Shown here: positions 9,445-18,206 of the stretch, piece after piece
Position numbering within the stretch: position 1 is the first letter of the stretch
How the letters are laid out: every line of letters begins with the position of its first letter
Program-made: the position numbers and the translations under genes
Notes under the pieces: generated by a model
Seen by the model: the letters and a program-made list of their open reading frames with translations, nothing else
Databases searched by the model: none
Told to the model about the DNA's origin: nothing
DNA from: a bacterium
Lineage (GTDB): Bacteria > Acidobacteriota > Thermoanaerobaculia > Multivoradales > J023
Assembly (NCBI GenBank): GCA_024226315.1
Contig: JAAELT010000420.1
Location: 62,001-126,000 of the forward strand
DNA length: 64,000 nucleotides
Reading direction: 5' to 3'

Positions 9445-9801
9445 CTACGCCGACTCTACCGCCGCCTCCTCGAAGCGTTCCACGAACTCGGCGAGCAGAG
9501 CCACGTTCTCGGGGTCGAGCTCGGTGAACTCGACCCCCATGCAGCAGCGTTCGCCGTCCAGGGCCTCCAGGTAGACCACGGTGCCGGTGACGTCCAGGAT
9601 CCTCTCCCCGAGTACCAGGTTGAGGCTCACCACCGAGCGCAGCGGCACCGAGTGATGTAGCTCGAGCCGAACCCCGCCCGTGGAGATGTTGAGCGTGCGG
9701 CCGGTGGTGAGGTCGGCGCGGAGGCCGCCTTCGTCGAAGCGATTGATCTGGACCAGGTGGACCTTCTCGATGCGTGGACTGGTTCGGCGCTCACTACTCA
9801 T
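9445..9801 (-). CDS. PilZ-domain protein (predicted cyclic-di-GMP receptor)
   Basis: 118 residues, essentially one PilZ domain. The binding signature is present: an arginine-rich N-terminus (RRTSPRIEKV) and LNISTGGVRLEL about 30 residues later, matching the RxxxR and (D/N)xSxxG motifs that clamp cyclic-di-GMP in this family. There is no other domain, signal peptide or membrane helix, so it would act in the cytosol on a protein partner. An AGGAAG site lies about 8 bases before the ATG. It follows parC by 113 bp on the same strand and may share its transcript. The same window encodes two GGDEF proteins that could supply the ligand. Confidence 0.88.
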   Translation of the reverse strand: MSSERRTSPRIEKVHLVQINRFDEGGLRADLTTGRTLNISTGGVRLELHHSVPLRSVVSLNLVLGERILDVTGTVVYLEALDGERCCMGVEFTELDPENVALLAEFVERFEEAAVESA

Positions 9802-9914
9802 TCCGGTTCTTCCTCGCGCGGTGTCTGACTGTCTGCCCGTGGGTTGATCTTAGAGTGCGGCAGCGGTGCGGTCAACCGCACTCATAGACGAATATAAATA
9901 TTGCGGTTCTCGTT

Positions 9915-11828
9915 TCAAGCACTCTTGTGGAACTTGAATCGCTGAACCGGCTTGGAGGAGAGCCTGGTGCCCCGGCTCGCCAGGCCGCAGAAATCGAGGT
10001 TGTCGAGATCGTACCAATCCTCGTGCTTGCGCTGGCGCTTCATCGGCACGAAGGTCATGTGGACAAGGTACGCGGGCTCGCCGACGTACAGCCGATCGAG
10101 CTTTCCTTTCTTGCCCTTGATCAGGTCGTATTCCTTGTCCTTGATGAAGCCTTGAATGTGAATCTTTTTGGCCCAGGCGTTCTTCTGTTCGTCGCGGTAG
10201 ACGTAGGTCAACACGACGCCGTTCTCTTTGTCGAAGACCTGGACGGCGGGAGCCCGCTTGCCGGCGAAGAGCTTGTCCGGCGGGTCGACGATCCGGTAGG
10301 TGCCGTCGGCGCCGACGACCAGGATCTTGTCGTACTCGCTGACCGTCAGCTGATACTTCGTGCCCTTGACGTCGGAGCCGAAGAAGCCGCTCCCCGGGTC
10401 GTAGCTCAATTTGATGTTCTGGCGCGCCACGTCCTGCTTGCTGACCACGTCGAATTCCGTGATCTCGGTGCGCCGGGGGTAGAGCTCGCCGTATTTTTCC
10501 AGCAGGGCTTCGAGATAGCGAATCGTCGTTCTGGTCAATGCTCGCAGTTTTTTGTTGCACTCCGCGATCGCCCGGACGATGTCATCGATCTGTTTGCGTG
10601 ACTTGTTGATGTCGTACACCGAAATGCGGCGTATGTGAATCGCCAGCAAGCGCTCGACGTCGTCGTCGTCCATCTCGCGGATGAAAAACATGCGGTAGTC
10701 GTTCATCCCCTCGTAGACTTCCGCGCGAACCCTCGCCGCGGTGGTCGCGGTCTCGATGCGCTTGTAGACGCGGTTCTCGATGAAAATCTGTTCCAGAGTG
10801 AGGAAATGTTGCTTGTCCTCGAGCTCCTTCAGCTCGAGCTCGAGCTCGGAGCGGATTTGAGCTCGCAGCTGCTTGGTGAGGCGCGTGAGGGCTTCGGTGA
10901 CCGTGATCTCAGCCGGCCGGTCGCCCGAGATCACCACGATGTTCGAGCTGATCGATACCTCGCACTGGGTGTAGGCGTAGAGCTGCGGCACCACCTCGTC
11001 GGCGTAGATGCCGCGCGGCAGGTGCAGCACGATCTGGACCTCTTCGGCGGTGCGATCCTCGATCGAGGAAACTTTGATCTTGCCCTTCTGGGCCGCCATT
11101 TCGATCGAATTGATCAGGCTCTCGGTGGTGGTGGAGTAGGCGACCTCCCGGACGGTGATGGTCTTCTTGTCTTTCGCCGAGTCGAGCCTCGCCCGCACCC
11201 GCACCTTGCCCAGACCGTCCTCGTACTCGGTGGGCTCCATCAGGCCGCCCTGTTGGAAGTCCGGGAACAGCGCGACCGGTTGCTTGCGCAGCAGCGCGAT
11301 CTGAGCCTCGAGCAGCTCGTTGAAATTGTGTGGCAGCACGCGGGTCGACATGCCGACGGCGATGCCCTCTATGCCCAGCATCAGCAACACCGGTAGTTTG
11401 ACCGGCAGGAACACCGGCTCCTGCTTGCGGCCGTCGTAGCTCGGCTGGTACTCGGTGAGCTTCTTGTTGAACAGGGTCTCGCGCGCCAGGGCGGTGAGCC
11501 GGCACTCGATGTAGCGCGGTGCCGCCGCCGGATGGCCGGTGAGGATGTTGCCGAAGTTGCCCTGGCGCTCGATGAAGTATTCCTTGTTGGCCAGCACCAC
11601 CAGCGCGTCGCCGATCGAGGCGTCGCCGTGGGGGTGCAGCTTCATCGCTTCGCCGATGACGTTCGCCACCTTGTGAAAGCGGCCGTCGTCGATCTCGAAC
11701 AACGTGTTCAAGATTCGCCGCTGCACCGGCTTGCAGCCGTCGCGCAGATCCGGAATCGCGCGATCCACGATCACGTAGCTCGCGTACTCCAGGAAATTCT
11801 GCCGCATCAACGGCTCGACGTAGCTCAT
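9915..11828 (-). CDS. parC: DNA topoisomerase IV subunit A (ParC), short form
   Basis: 637 residues. The N-terminal breakage-reunion domain is clear: LEYASYVIVDRAIPDLRDG, KPVQRRIL, HPHGDASIGDA and the active-site tyrosine in AAPRYIECRL. The enzyme cuts and rejoins DNA to unlink daughter chromosomes together with ParE. The C-terminal region is shorter than usual for ParC or GyrA (often 750-900 residues), leaving only part of a beta-pinwheel. The gene starts 22 bp after the parE stop and is probably translated from the same message. I prefer topoisomerase IV to gyrase because of the short C-terminus and lack of a GyrA box, but this was not tested by phylogeny. Confidence 0.88.
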   Translation of the reverse strand: MSYVEPLMRQNFLEYASYVIVDRAIPDLRDGCKPVQRRILNTLFEIDDGRFHKVANVIGEAMKLHPHGDASIGDALVVLANKEYFIERQGNFGNILTGHPAAAPRYIECRLTALARETLFNKKLTEYQPSYDGRKQEPVFLPVKLPVLLMLGIEGIAVGMSTRVLPHNFNELLEAQIALLRKQPVALFPDFQQGGLMEPTEYEDGLGKVRVRARLDSAKDKKTITVREVAYSTTTESLINSIEMAAQKGKIKVSSIEDRTAEEVQIVLHLPRGIYADEVVPQLYAYTQCEVSISSNIVVISGDRPAEITVTEALTRLTKQLRAQIRSELELELKELEDKQHFLTLEQIFIENRVYKRIETATTAARVRAEVYEGMNDYRMFFIREMDDDDVERLLAIHIRRISVYDINKSRKQIDDIVRAIAECNKKLRALTRTTIRYLEALLEKYGELYPRRTEITEFDVVSKQDVARQNIKLSYDPGSGFFGSDVKGTKYQLTVSEYDKILVVGADGTYRIVDPPDKLFAGKRAPAVQVFDKENGVVLTYVYRDEQKNAWAKKIHIQGFIKDKEYDLIKGKKGKLDRLYVGEPAYLVHMTFVPMKRQRKHEDWYDLDNLDFCGLASRGTRLSSKPVQRFKFHKSA

Positions 11829-11850
11829 CGCCCTAGACTGTCTCCCATAG

Positions 11851-13665
11851 CTACACCGTCTCCGCGATCAGGTTCTTGACGATGAAAGACTTGCGCGCGG
11901 GGGTGTTTTTGCCCATGTAGAAACCGAGCGCCTTCGACACCTCGCTCATCGCCCGCATCCGCACCTGCACCAGCCGGATGTCGGCGCCCATGAACTGTTT
12001 CATCTCCCGTGGCGAGATCTCGCCCAGGCCCTTGAAGCGGGTGACCTCCGGTTTGGTGATCTCTTCCATGGCCTGCTGGCGCTCGCCCTCGGTAAAGCAA
12101 TACCGCGTTTCCTTCTTGTTGCGCACCCGGAACAGCGGTGTCTCGAAGATGTAGACGTGACCGCGTGCCACCAGCTCCTCGAAGTAGCGCAGGAAGTAGG
12201 TCAGCAGCAGGTTGCGGATGTGCATACCATCGACGTCGGCGTCGGTGGCGATGACCACCTTGGCGTAGCGCAGGTCGTCGAGCGAGTCCTCGATGCCGAG
12301 GGCGCGCATGATGTTGTAGAGCTCTTCGTTCTTGTAGATCGCGTCGCGCTTCAGGCCGTAGCAGTTCAGCGGCTTGCCCTTGAGCGAGAAGATCGCCTGG
12401 GTGTCGACGTCGCGGGCCTGCACCATCGAGCCGCCGGCCGAGTCGCCCTCGGTCAGGAAGATGCTCGACTCCTCGGCGCGCTCCTTCTTGTCACCCAGGT
12501 GGAACTTGCAGTCCGTCAGCTTGGGGATGCGGATCGCCGTCTTCTTGGCCCGCTCCCGCGCCTGCTTCTTGACCGAGGCCAGCTCCTTGCGGAGCTTCTC
12601 GTTGGCCTCGATCTTCCCCAGCATGGTCTCGGCGATTTCAGGGTTCTTGTGCAGCCACACCACCACCGCCTCGCGCACCGCCGGCACGATCCAGCCGCGC
12701 ACGTCGGTGGAGCCGAGCTTGTTCTTGGTCTGGCTCTCGAACACCGGATCCTGGATCTTGACCGTCACCGCCCCCACCAGCCCGTCGCGTACGTCGGGGC
12801 CGGCGAAAGACTTCTTGGCGAACTCGTTGATGCCCTTGAGCAGGCCTTCGCGGAAGGCGCTCTGGTGGGTGCCGCCGTCGGAGGTGTGTTGGCCGTTGAC
12901 GAAGCTGTAGTAGTTCTCGCCGTAGTTGTGGGTGTGGGTGAAGGCGAATTCCAGCTTCTCGCCCCGGTGGTGCATGATGCCGTAGAGCCCCGGCTCCTCA
13001 CCCAGCTCCTCGGCCAGCAGGTCGCGCAGCCCGTTCTTGCTCTTGAACAGCCGGCCGTTGTACTTCAGGGTGAGGCCGCTGTTGAGGAAGGCGTAATAGC
13101 GCAGCCGGTGCTCGATGAACTCCTCGCGCCACGCGTAGTCGCCGAAGATCTCGCGATCGGGGGTGAAAGCCACGTAGGTGCCGTTGGGGCTGGCCGGCTC
13201 TTTGCGGTTCTGCTCCTTCAAGATCTTGCCGCGCGAGAATAGCGCCCGCTTGGCCTTGCCGGAGCGCCAGGCGATGACCTCGAACTGCTCGGACAGCGCG
13301 TTCACCGCCTTGGTGCCGACGCCGTTGAGGCCGACGGAGAACTGAAAGACGTCGTCGTTGTACTTGCCGCCGGTGTGCATCTTCGACACACAGTCGACCA
13401 CCTTGCCGAGCGGAATGCCGCGGCCGAAGTCGCGCACCGTCACGGAGTCGCCGTCGCGGGTGATCTCGATCCGTTTGCCCTCGCCCATGATGAACTCGTC
13501 GATGGCGTTGTCCACCACCTCCTTGAGCAGCACGTAGATGCCGTCGTCGGGGTTCGAGCCGTTGCCGAGCCGGCCGATATACATGCCGGTCCGCAGCCGG
13601 ATGTGAGCCAGCGGATCGAGGGTCTGGATCGCCTTTTCGTCGTACGCTACGGCCGTCTTGGCCAT
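11851..13665 (-). CDS. parE: DNA topoisomerase IV subunit B (ParE)
   Basis: 604 residues from the ATG at 13665, which has GGAG 8 bases upstream; the longer frame to 13725 lacks a ribosome site. The GHKL ATPase is visible (LLKEVVDNAIDEF, VRDFGRGIPLG, SVGLNGVGTKAVNAL), as are the TOPRIM motifs EGDSAGGS and DADVDGMHI. The length fits the compact ParE/GyrB type without the proteobacterial insert. The subunit hydrolyses ATP to drive strand passage by ParC, whose gene follows at once. Conserved residues are all in place. Confidence 0.9.
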   Translation of the reverse strand: MAKTAVAYDEKAIQTLDPLAHIRLRTGMYIGRLGNGSNPDDGIYVLLKEVVDNAIDEFIMGEGKRIEITRDGDSVTVRDFGRGIPLGKVVDCVSKMHTGGKYNDDVFQFSVGLNGVGTKAVNALSEQFEVIAWRSGKAKRALFSRGKILKEQNRKEPASPNGTYVAFTPDREIFGDYAWREEFIEHRLRYYAFLNSGLTLKYNGRLFKSKNGLRDLLAEELGEEPGLYGIMHHRGEKLEFAFTHTHNYGENYYSFVNGQHTSDGGTHQSAFREGLLKGINEFAKKSFAGPDVRDGLVGAVTVKIQDPVFESQTKNKLGSTDVRGWIVPAVREAVVVWLHKNPEIAETMLGKIEANEKLRKELASVKKQARERAKKTAIRIPKLTDCKFHLGDKKERAEESSIFLTEGDSAGGSMVQARDVDTQAIFSLKGKPLNCYGLKRDAIYKNEELYNIMRALGIEDSLDDLRYAKVVIATDADVDGMHIRNLLLTYFLRYFEELVARGHVYIFETPLFRVRNKKETRYCFTEGERQQAMEEITKPEVTRFKGLGEISPREMKQFMGADIRLVQVRMRAMSEVSKALGFYMGKNTPARKSFIVKNLIAETV

Positions 13666-13814
13666 CTCTGCTCCTTCGGTCGTTCTCTGAGGCCCTCCCG
13701 ACCGCACGCCTGTACTCGAGAGCACGAGGTGTCGCGATCACCACAAGATGTAGTACGGGAGAGACCGCCGGACCGACGGTATTGTAGCAGGACGCGGTAG
13801 TCCGGCGTAAAGTC

Positions 13815-16238
13815 CTAGGCAGCGGGCAGCCTGAGCACCAGCACCGTCAGGTCATCGTCGCGGACTTCGCGCCCGGTGAAGCTCTCGACGTCGCCGAGCA
13901 CGGCGTCGCGCAGGTGCCGCGGGCTCTTTGCGGCGTGGCGCCCGAGGCTCTCTTCCAGGCGCTCGAAGCCGAACTGCTCGTCCGAGTCTTCGGGGGTCGC
14001 CTCCACCAGACCGTCGGAGTACATGAACACCGAGTCGCCGACCTGCAGCTTGGAGGTGCGCGTGCGGACTTCGATCTGGTCGCGCACGCCAAGGGGGTAG
14101 GAGCTCGCTTCGAGCGCCGTGACGTCGCCGGTGGGGGAGACGACGTAGGGGAAGACGTGGCCCGCCGAGGCGTAGTAGAGCTCACGCCGGTTCGGATCGA
14201 GGATGGCGTAGCACAAGGTGGAGAGCAGGCGGCGCCGGGCGCTCTGGAAGACCATGCGGTTGAGGGTGCGAAACACCGACTCGACCCCGGGATCGAAGGT
14301 CACCTGCACCGCCAACGCCGAGCGCGCCATCGACATCACCAGGCCGCTCGACACGCCGTGGCCGGCGACATCGCCCACCGCCACCGCCAGGCGCCCGTCG
14401 TCGAGCGCCAGGACGTCGTAGAAGTCGCCACCGACCTCGCTCGCCGGCAGGTAGGAGTGGGCGATTTCGACACCATTGAGCTGTGGCGGCAGCTCGGGCA
14501 GGATCGAGCTCTGGATGTTGCGCGCGGTCTCGATCTCCACCCGCTGGCGCTCGCGCTCGGCGATGCGCCGCACGTGCGCCGGCACGTCGTCGTAGGTGTA
14601 GACGAACTCCTTATCGGTGCCCAGATAGCGCACGCTGACGGCGAGCGGCGCCGCGAAGATCAGCAGCGCGATCAGGCCGTTGGCCTGGATCACCGGCTCG
14701 CTGACGTGGAGCGCCGGCACGACGGTGGACAGGAGCACCGCGGTCAGTCCCGCGGTCATCGCCGACAGCAGGTCGCCGAAGCGGAACATCAGCACCGGGG
14801 TCCCCGCCACCAGCGCCCACATCGCCCAGCCCCATTCGAGCGGCAACACGATCAACACCGGTGCGATCACCACGGCCGTCACCAGCGCGAAGATCAGTCC
14901 GCCGGCCATGCCCAGACGCTCCGTCGCCCAGCACGGCACCAGCAGGCAGACGAAGAGATAGATCGGCACGTAGTAGCACAGCACGCCGGTGATGCTGGAG
15001 ACCGCCGGCAGCACGCTGTCGAGGCCGTTGTTGCTGAAAACGATGCCGGTCACCGCCCAGGCGCCCGATCCCTGACCGAGGGTGGCGAGCGCGAACAGCA
15101 CGCCGGCCATCGCCGTGCCGGCGGCCAGGCCCCGGAGCGTCGAGCGGGCGACGGTGGCGTTGCCCCACTTGAGCCGGAACAGCGCGTCGACCGATGCCAG
15201 CTTCTGGGGCCACCTGCCACGGCACAGAGATTCGCCCACCGACCAGGACATCAAGCCCAGGACCGCCAGACCGAGGAACTGGAAGATCAGCGTGAAACCG
15301 CCCACCATCCAGGTCGTCTGTTGCCGGGAGAGGAAGCCGAGGCTGGAGCCGGCCGAGAAGATGTGGCTGTTGAGCACGATGAACACCAGGCCGGTGCCCA
15401 GGCTCAAGAAGAAGAACTGCATGCCCCGCCGGACCCCCAGCTGGCCGTCGTGGTAGCGCTTGAGAAAGGGGATCGCGACCAGGGGCAGCAGGAGGTAGAA
15501 GAAGGCCACCCGACCGAAATTCACCAGCTGAACCTGGCGGAAGGTCGCCTGCAGGTCGTCGACGTCGGGATCGTCGACCCAGAAGTCGAAGCCCGAGGCC
15601 TCGCCGTGCTCGAAGTACACGTCGACGCCGTACGGGGTGTCCTCGCCGAGGTCCGCTTCGGTCTGGCTGTAGCGTAGGATCGTGCCGGCCTGGTTCCCAA
15701 CCTCGTCGCGCTGGATCTCGGGCTCGCTGTCGAACTTCGCCAGGTCGAAACCCTGGGCGCCCAGGAACTCAGCGGCCTTGCGGCGGGCGTCGGCCTTGTC
15801 CAGGTCGCCTTCGTCGCCCTCGTCGTCCCAGGTCTCGCGGCGCAGGGTCAGCACCTCGCCGGTGCGCGAGATCAGGGCGCGGTAGGTCCACTCCTGGGGG
15901 ACCGCGCCGTCTTCCCAGACCCGCACGTCCCAGGCGAGGAGCGTCTTGGCGGGCTCGGAGTCACGCAGCGTCGCGCGGTCGGCGACGCCCTCGGTGGCCA
16001 GCAGCTGCATGCGTCGATCGAGCTGAAAATCGGTCTGCAGCCTCGTCACGACGTAGGCGTCCGCCACCGGCTCGCCGAGGTCGCGCATGCGTTCGAGCCC
16101 GATCGCCTCGGCCTCGGCGCGAGACGTCTCCCAGGCGGTGGGCAGGAGCGGGAAGACCCGGGGGTAGAACCAGGCCAGGAGCGCCACGCCGAGCATGCCG
16201 ACGGCCGACCAGATCATCAAATCACGAGAGTTGCGCAT
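13815..16238 (-). CDS. Membrane-bound RsbU/SpoIIE-type serine phosphatase
   Basis: 807 residues. A first membrane helix (about 8-28) is followed by a ~190-residue charged extracytoplasmic part. Several hydrophobic helices (about 225-530) come next, then a C-terminal PP2C-like phosphatase of the SpoIIE/RsbU class from residue ~571. That domain shows RNIQSSILPELPP, VGGDFYDV, VGDVAGHGVSSG and a late DDDLTVLVL, giving the aspartates that bind the catalytic metals. Relatives dephosphorylate anti-sigma antagonists in partner-switching cascades. No anti-sigma or STAS gene is adjacent, so its target is unknown. The gene stands alone between parE and the RDD gene, both on the same strand. Confidence 0.88.
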   Translation of the reverse strand: MRNSRDLMIWSAVGMLGVALLAWFYPRVFPLLPTAWETSRAEAEAIGLERMRDLGEPVADAYVVTRLQTDFQLDRRMQLLATEGVADRATLRDSEPAKTLLAWDVRVWEDGAVPQEWTYRALISRTGEVLTLRRETWDDEGDEGDLDKADARRKAAEFLGAQGFDLAKFDSEPEIQRDEVGNQAGTILRYSQTEADLGEDTPYGVDVYFEHGEASGFDFWVDDPDVDDLQATFRQVQLVNFGRVAFFYLLLPLVAIPFLKRYHDGQLGVRRGMQFFFLSLGTGLVFIVLNSHIFSAGSSLGFLSRQQTTWMVGGFTLIFQFLGLAVLGLMSWSVGESLCRGRWPQKLASVDALFRLKWGNATVARSTLRGLAAGTAMAGVLFALATLGQGSGAWAVTGIVFSNNGLDSVLPAVSSITGVLCYYVPIYLFVCLLVPCWATERLGMAGGLIFALVTAVVIAPVLIVLPLEWGWAMWALVAGTPVLMFRFGDLLSAMTAGLTAVLLSTVVPALHVSEPVIQANGLIALLIFAAPLAVSVRYLGTDKEFVYTYDDVPAHVRRIAERERQRVEIETARNIQSSILPELPPQLNGVEIAHSYLPASEVGGDFYDVLALDDGRLAVAVGDVAGHGVSSGLVMSMARSALAVQVTFDPGVESVFRTLNRMVFQSARRRLLSTLCYAILDPNRRELYYASAGHVFPYVVSPTGDVTALEASSYPLGVRDQIEVRTRTSKLQVGDSVFMYSDGLVEATPEDSDEQFGFERLEESLGRHAAKSPRHLRDAVLGDVESFTGREVRDDDLTVLVLRLPAA

Positions 16239-16311
16239 GGGGGTGGGATCCTTCCGGGAGGAGAGAGCAGGCTACCCGGCTCTCTACGCTGTTGACAGGT
16301 CGGTTGTTTCC

Positions 16312-17214
16312 TCACCGCACCTTGCGCTCACGGCGCTGGCCGAACAGCATGTGGCGCTCCAGGCGGCCGCGCTGGGCGGCGTAGAAGGCCTGCAGGAATC
16401 GCTGCGGATGAACGTCGCCGTCCGCAGTGTCGCTGGCGGAAGTGTTGCCGCCGGAAGAGTCCCAGTCGATCTTGTGTCGGACCTTGTCCGAGATCAACCG
16501 CAGCAGATCGTCGCGTTGGTCGCTCGGCGGACGCCGGAGCACGTCTTCCAGGACCTGCAGCTCGCGGATGCCGTAGACGTCGAGCTGTTCGGCGGTGAAG
16601 GCGTACTCCTGCTGAGCGCCGAAGGAGTGCGCTTCTTCGACCAGATCGCTGTCGAGCGCGGTGCGGGGCTCGAAGACCACCACCGTGCCCGCCAGCAGGT
16701 CGCCGAGTCGCGCCCGTTGACGGTTGAACAGCGGCAGCAGCGTCAGCGCCAGGATCCAGACGACCGTCACCAGCTGCACCCACCACGGGGCGCCGGGCAC
16801 CAGCGAGTCGGGCGCCAGCAGCGCCGACAGCGGCAGGAAGGTTTCGAGCTCGCGGGTGAGGTTGCGGGCGAAGAGCATTTCGGCGGTCAGCGGGCCACCG
16901 TCGCGTGCCACCACCCGCAGGCCGAGCGCGCGCTTGCCCGGGGTGCGCCCCTGCCAGTGCAGCTCGGTGAAGGTGAAATAGAAGTTGCGCACCACGAAGG
17001 CGGCGACCAGCAGCAGCGCGGGCAGCACGTCGTCGCCCACCCTCAGCGGTGAGGAGAACAGCATTCCCAGGACCACCATGACGGCGATCTGGATGCCGAC
17101 ATCGAGTACCACGGCGGTCGCCCGGGTGCCGAGGTCGGCGATCCGGAAGTCGATCGCCACGTGCTCGGGCGTGAGCAGAGCCAGGCGTGGCGCCCCGGTC
17201 GCCGCTCGGTTCAT
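16312..17214 (-). CDS. RDD-family membrane protein
   Basis: 300 residues. The RDD signature is seen as RIADLGTRATAVVLDVGIQ near residue 25 and WQGRTPGKRALGLRVV about 75 residues later, with membrane helices at roughly 30-55, 65-80 and 155-175. The C-terminal third is soluble and charged (EEAHSFGAQQEYAFTAEQL). RDD proteins are inner-membrane proteins, some linked to ion transport; no specific substrate can be read here. Its ATG overlaps the stop of the SpoIIM-like gene (ATGA), so it is the last gene of the first MoxR island. Confidence 0.88.
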   Translation of the reverse strand: MNRAATGAPRLALLTPEHVAIDFRIADLGTRATAVVLDVGIQIAVMVVLGMLFSSPLRVGDDVLPALLLVAAFVVRNFYFTFTELHWQGRTPGKRALGLRVVARDGGPLTAEMLFARNLTRELETFLPLSALLAPDSLVPGAPWWVQLVTVVWILALTLLPLFNRQRARLGDLLAGTVVVFEPRTALDSDLVEEAHSFGAQQEYAFTAEQLDVYGIRELQVLEDVLRRPPSDQRDDLLRLISDKVRHKIDWDSSGGNTSASDTADGDVHPQRFLQAFYAAQRGRLERHMLFGQRRERKVR

Positions 17215-18206
17215 TCCGCCCGCCTACCCAGTACGCCGAAGTACCAGGCCCAGAATCCCGCGGTGACGATCACGAGCGCAATGCGCGGCACGACGCCTGT
17301 GACCAGCTGGCGGAAGAAGCCCTCGATCAATCCGGCGAGGAGAAACAGCAGCACCGAGCCGAGCACTACGGCGGCGGCGCGCCGGCCAGCCATGGCGAGC
17401 TGGTCGAGGCGCGAGTAGCGGCCGGGGAAGACGATGCTGTAGCCGAGACTCAAGCCGGCGGCGCCACACAGGCAGACCGCCAGCAATTCGGTGACGCCGT
17501 GAGGCAGTACCCAGGCCCAGAACTCGAGGCTCAGGTCGACGCGCTGGTGGATGGCGGCGAAAGCACCGAGGACGACGCCGTTGTAGAACAAGAGCAGCAC
17601 CACCGGCACGCCGACGGCCGGCCCGAGGGCGAAACACAGGAAGCCGATCTGGGCGTTGTGGGTGAACAGCGAGCTGGCGAAGATCGCCAGGCCGGAACGC
17701 TGCTCGTCGCCTCCCTCCAGAACCTGCAGGAGCTCGTCCCGGGTGGACAGCGGCGAGCGGCCGCCGGCCAGCTCTTCCGGCACGAAGCTGAAGAACAGAT
17801 CCGGGTTGCGCAGCGTCAGGGAGAAGCCGCAGAGGGTGCCCGCCGCGAGCACCAGAAAGGCGGCGGCGAGCGCGCCGCGCAGCTGCCACACCAGGCGGGG
17901 AAAACCGGTCTTCAGGAATCGCACGATCGCCGCCGCGTAGTCTTTCTTGACGCCGTAGACGTAGACGTAGGCTCGTTTCGCCAGTCCCTCGAGGTATTCG
18001 AGCAGGTTCTTGTCGAGCGAGATCGAGCGCGCCACCGCCAGCGACGACAGTGCCCCCCGGTAGAGGATCGGCAGGCGGTAGAGCTCCTCGGCGTCGAGCG
18101 CGCTCAGGCCTCGGGACTGCGCCTTGGAGATCAGCCCCTCCAGCTCGCACCACCCGGCCTCCCGCTCCTTGCGGAACACGAACGATTTGAGAGTGGGAGA
18201 TGCCAT
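17211..18206 (-). CDS. SpoIIM-family (DUF95) membrane protein
   Basis: 331 residues. A soluble N-terminal helical part (EREAGWCELEGLISKAQSRG) is followed by about six hydrophobic helices from residue ~105, including VLPHGVTELLAVCLCGAAGL, typical of the stage II sporulation protein M family. In non-spore-formers this family commonly sits beside MoxR and RDD genes, as here. Its role there is not established. It begins directly after the DUF58 stop codon (TAG then ATG) and overlaps the RDD gene by 4 bp. Confidence 0.88.
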   Translation of the reverse strand: MASPTLKSFVFRKEREAGWCELEGLISKAQSRGLSALDAEELYRLPILYRGALSSLAVARSISLDKNLLEYLEGLAKRAYVYVYGVKKDYAAAIVRFLKTGFPRLVWQLRGALAAAFLVLAAGTLCGFSLTLRNPDLFFSFVPEELAGGRSPLSTRDELLQVLEGGDEQRSGLAIFASSLFTHNAQIGFLCFALGPAVGVPVVLLLFYNGVVLGAFAAIHQRVDLSLEFWAWVLPHGVTELLAVCLCGAAGLSLGYSIVFPGRYSRLDQLAMAGRRAAAVVLGSVLLFLLAGLIEGFFRQLVTGVVPRIALVIVTAGFWAWYFGVLGRRAE

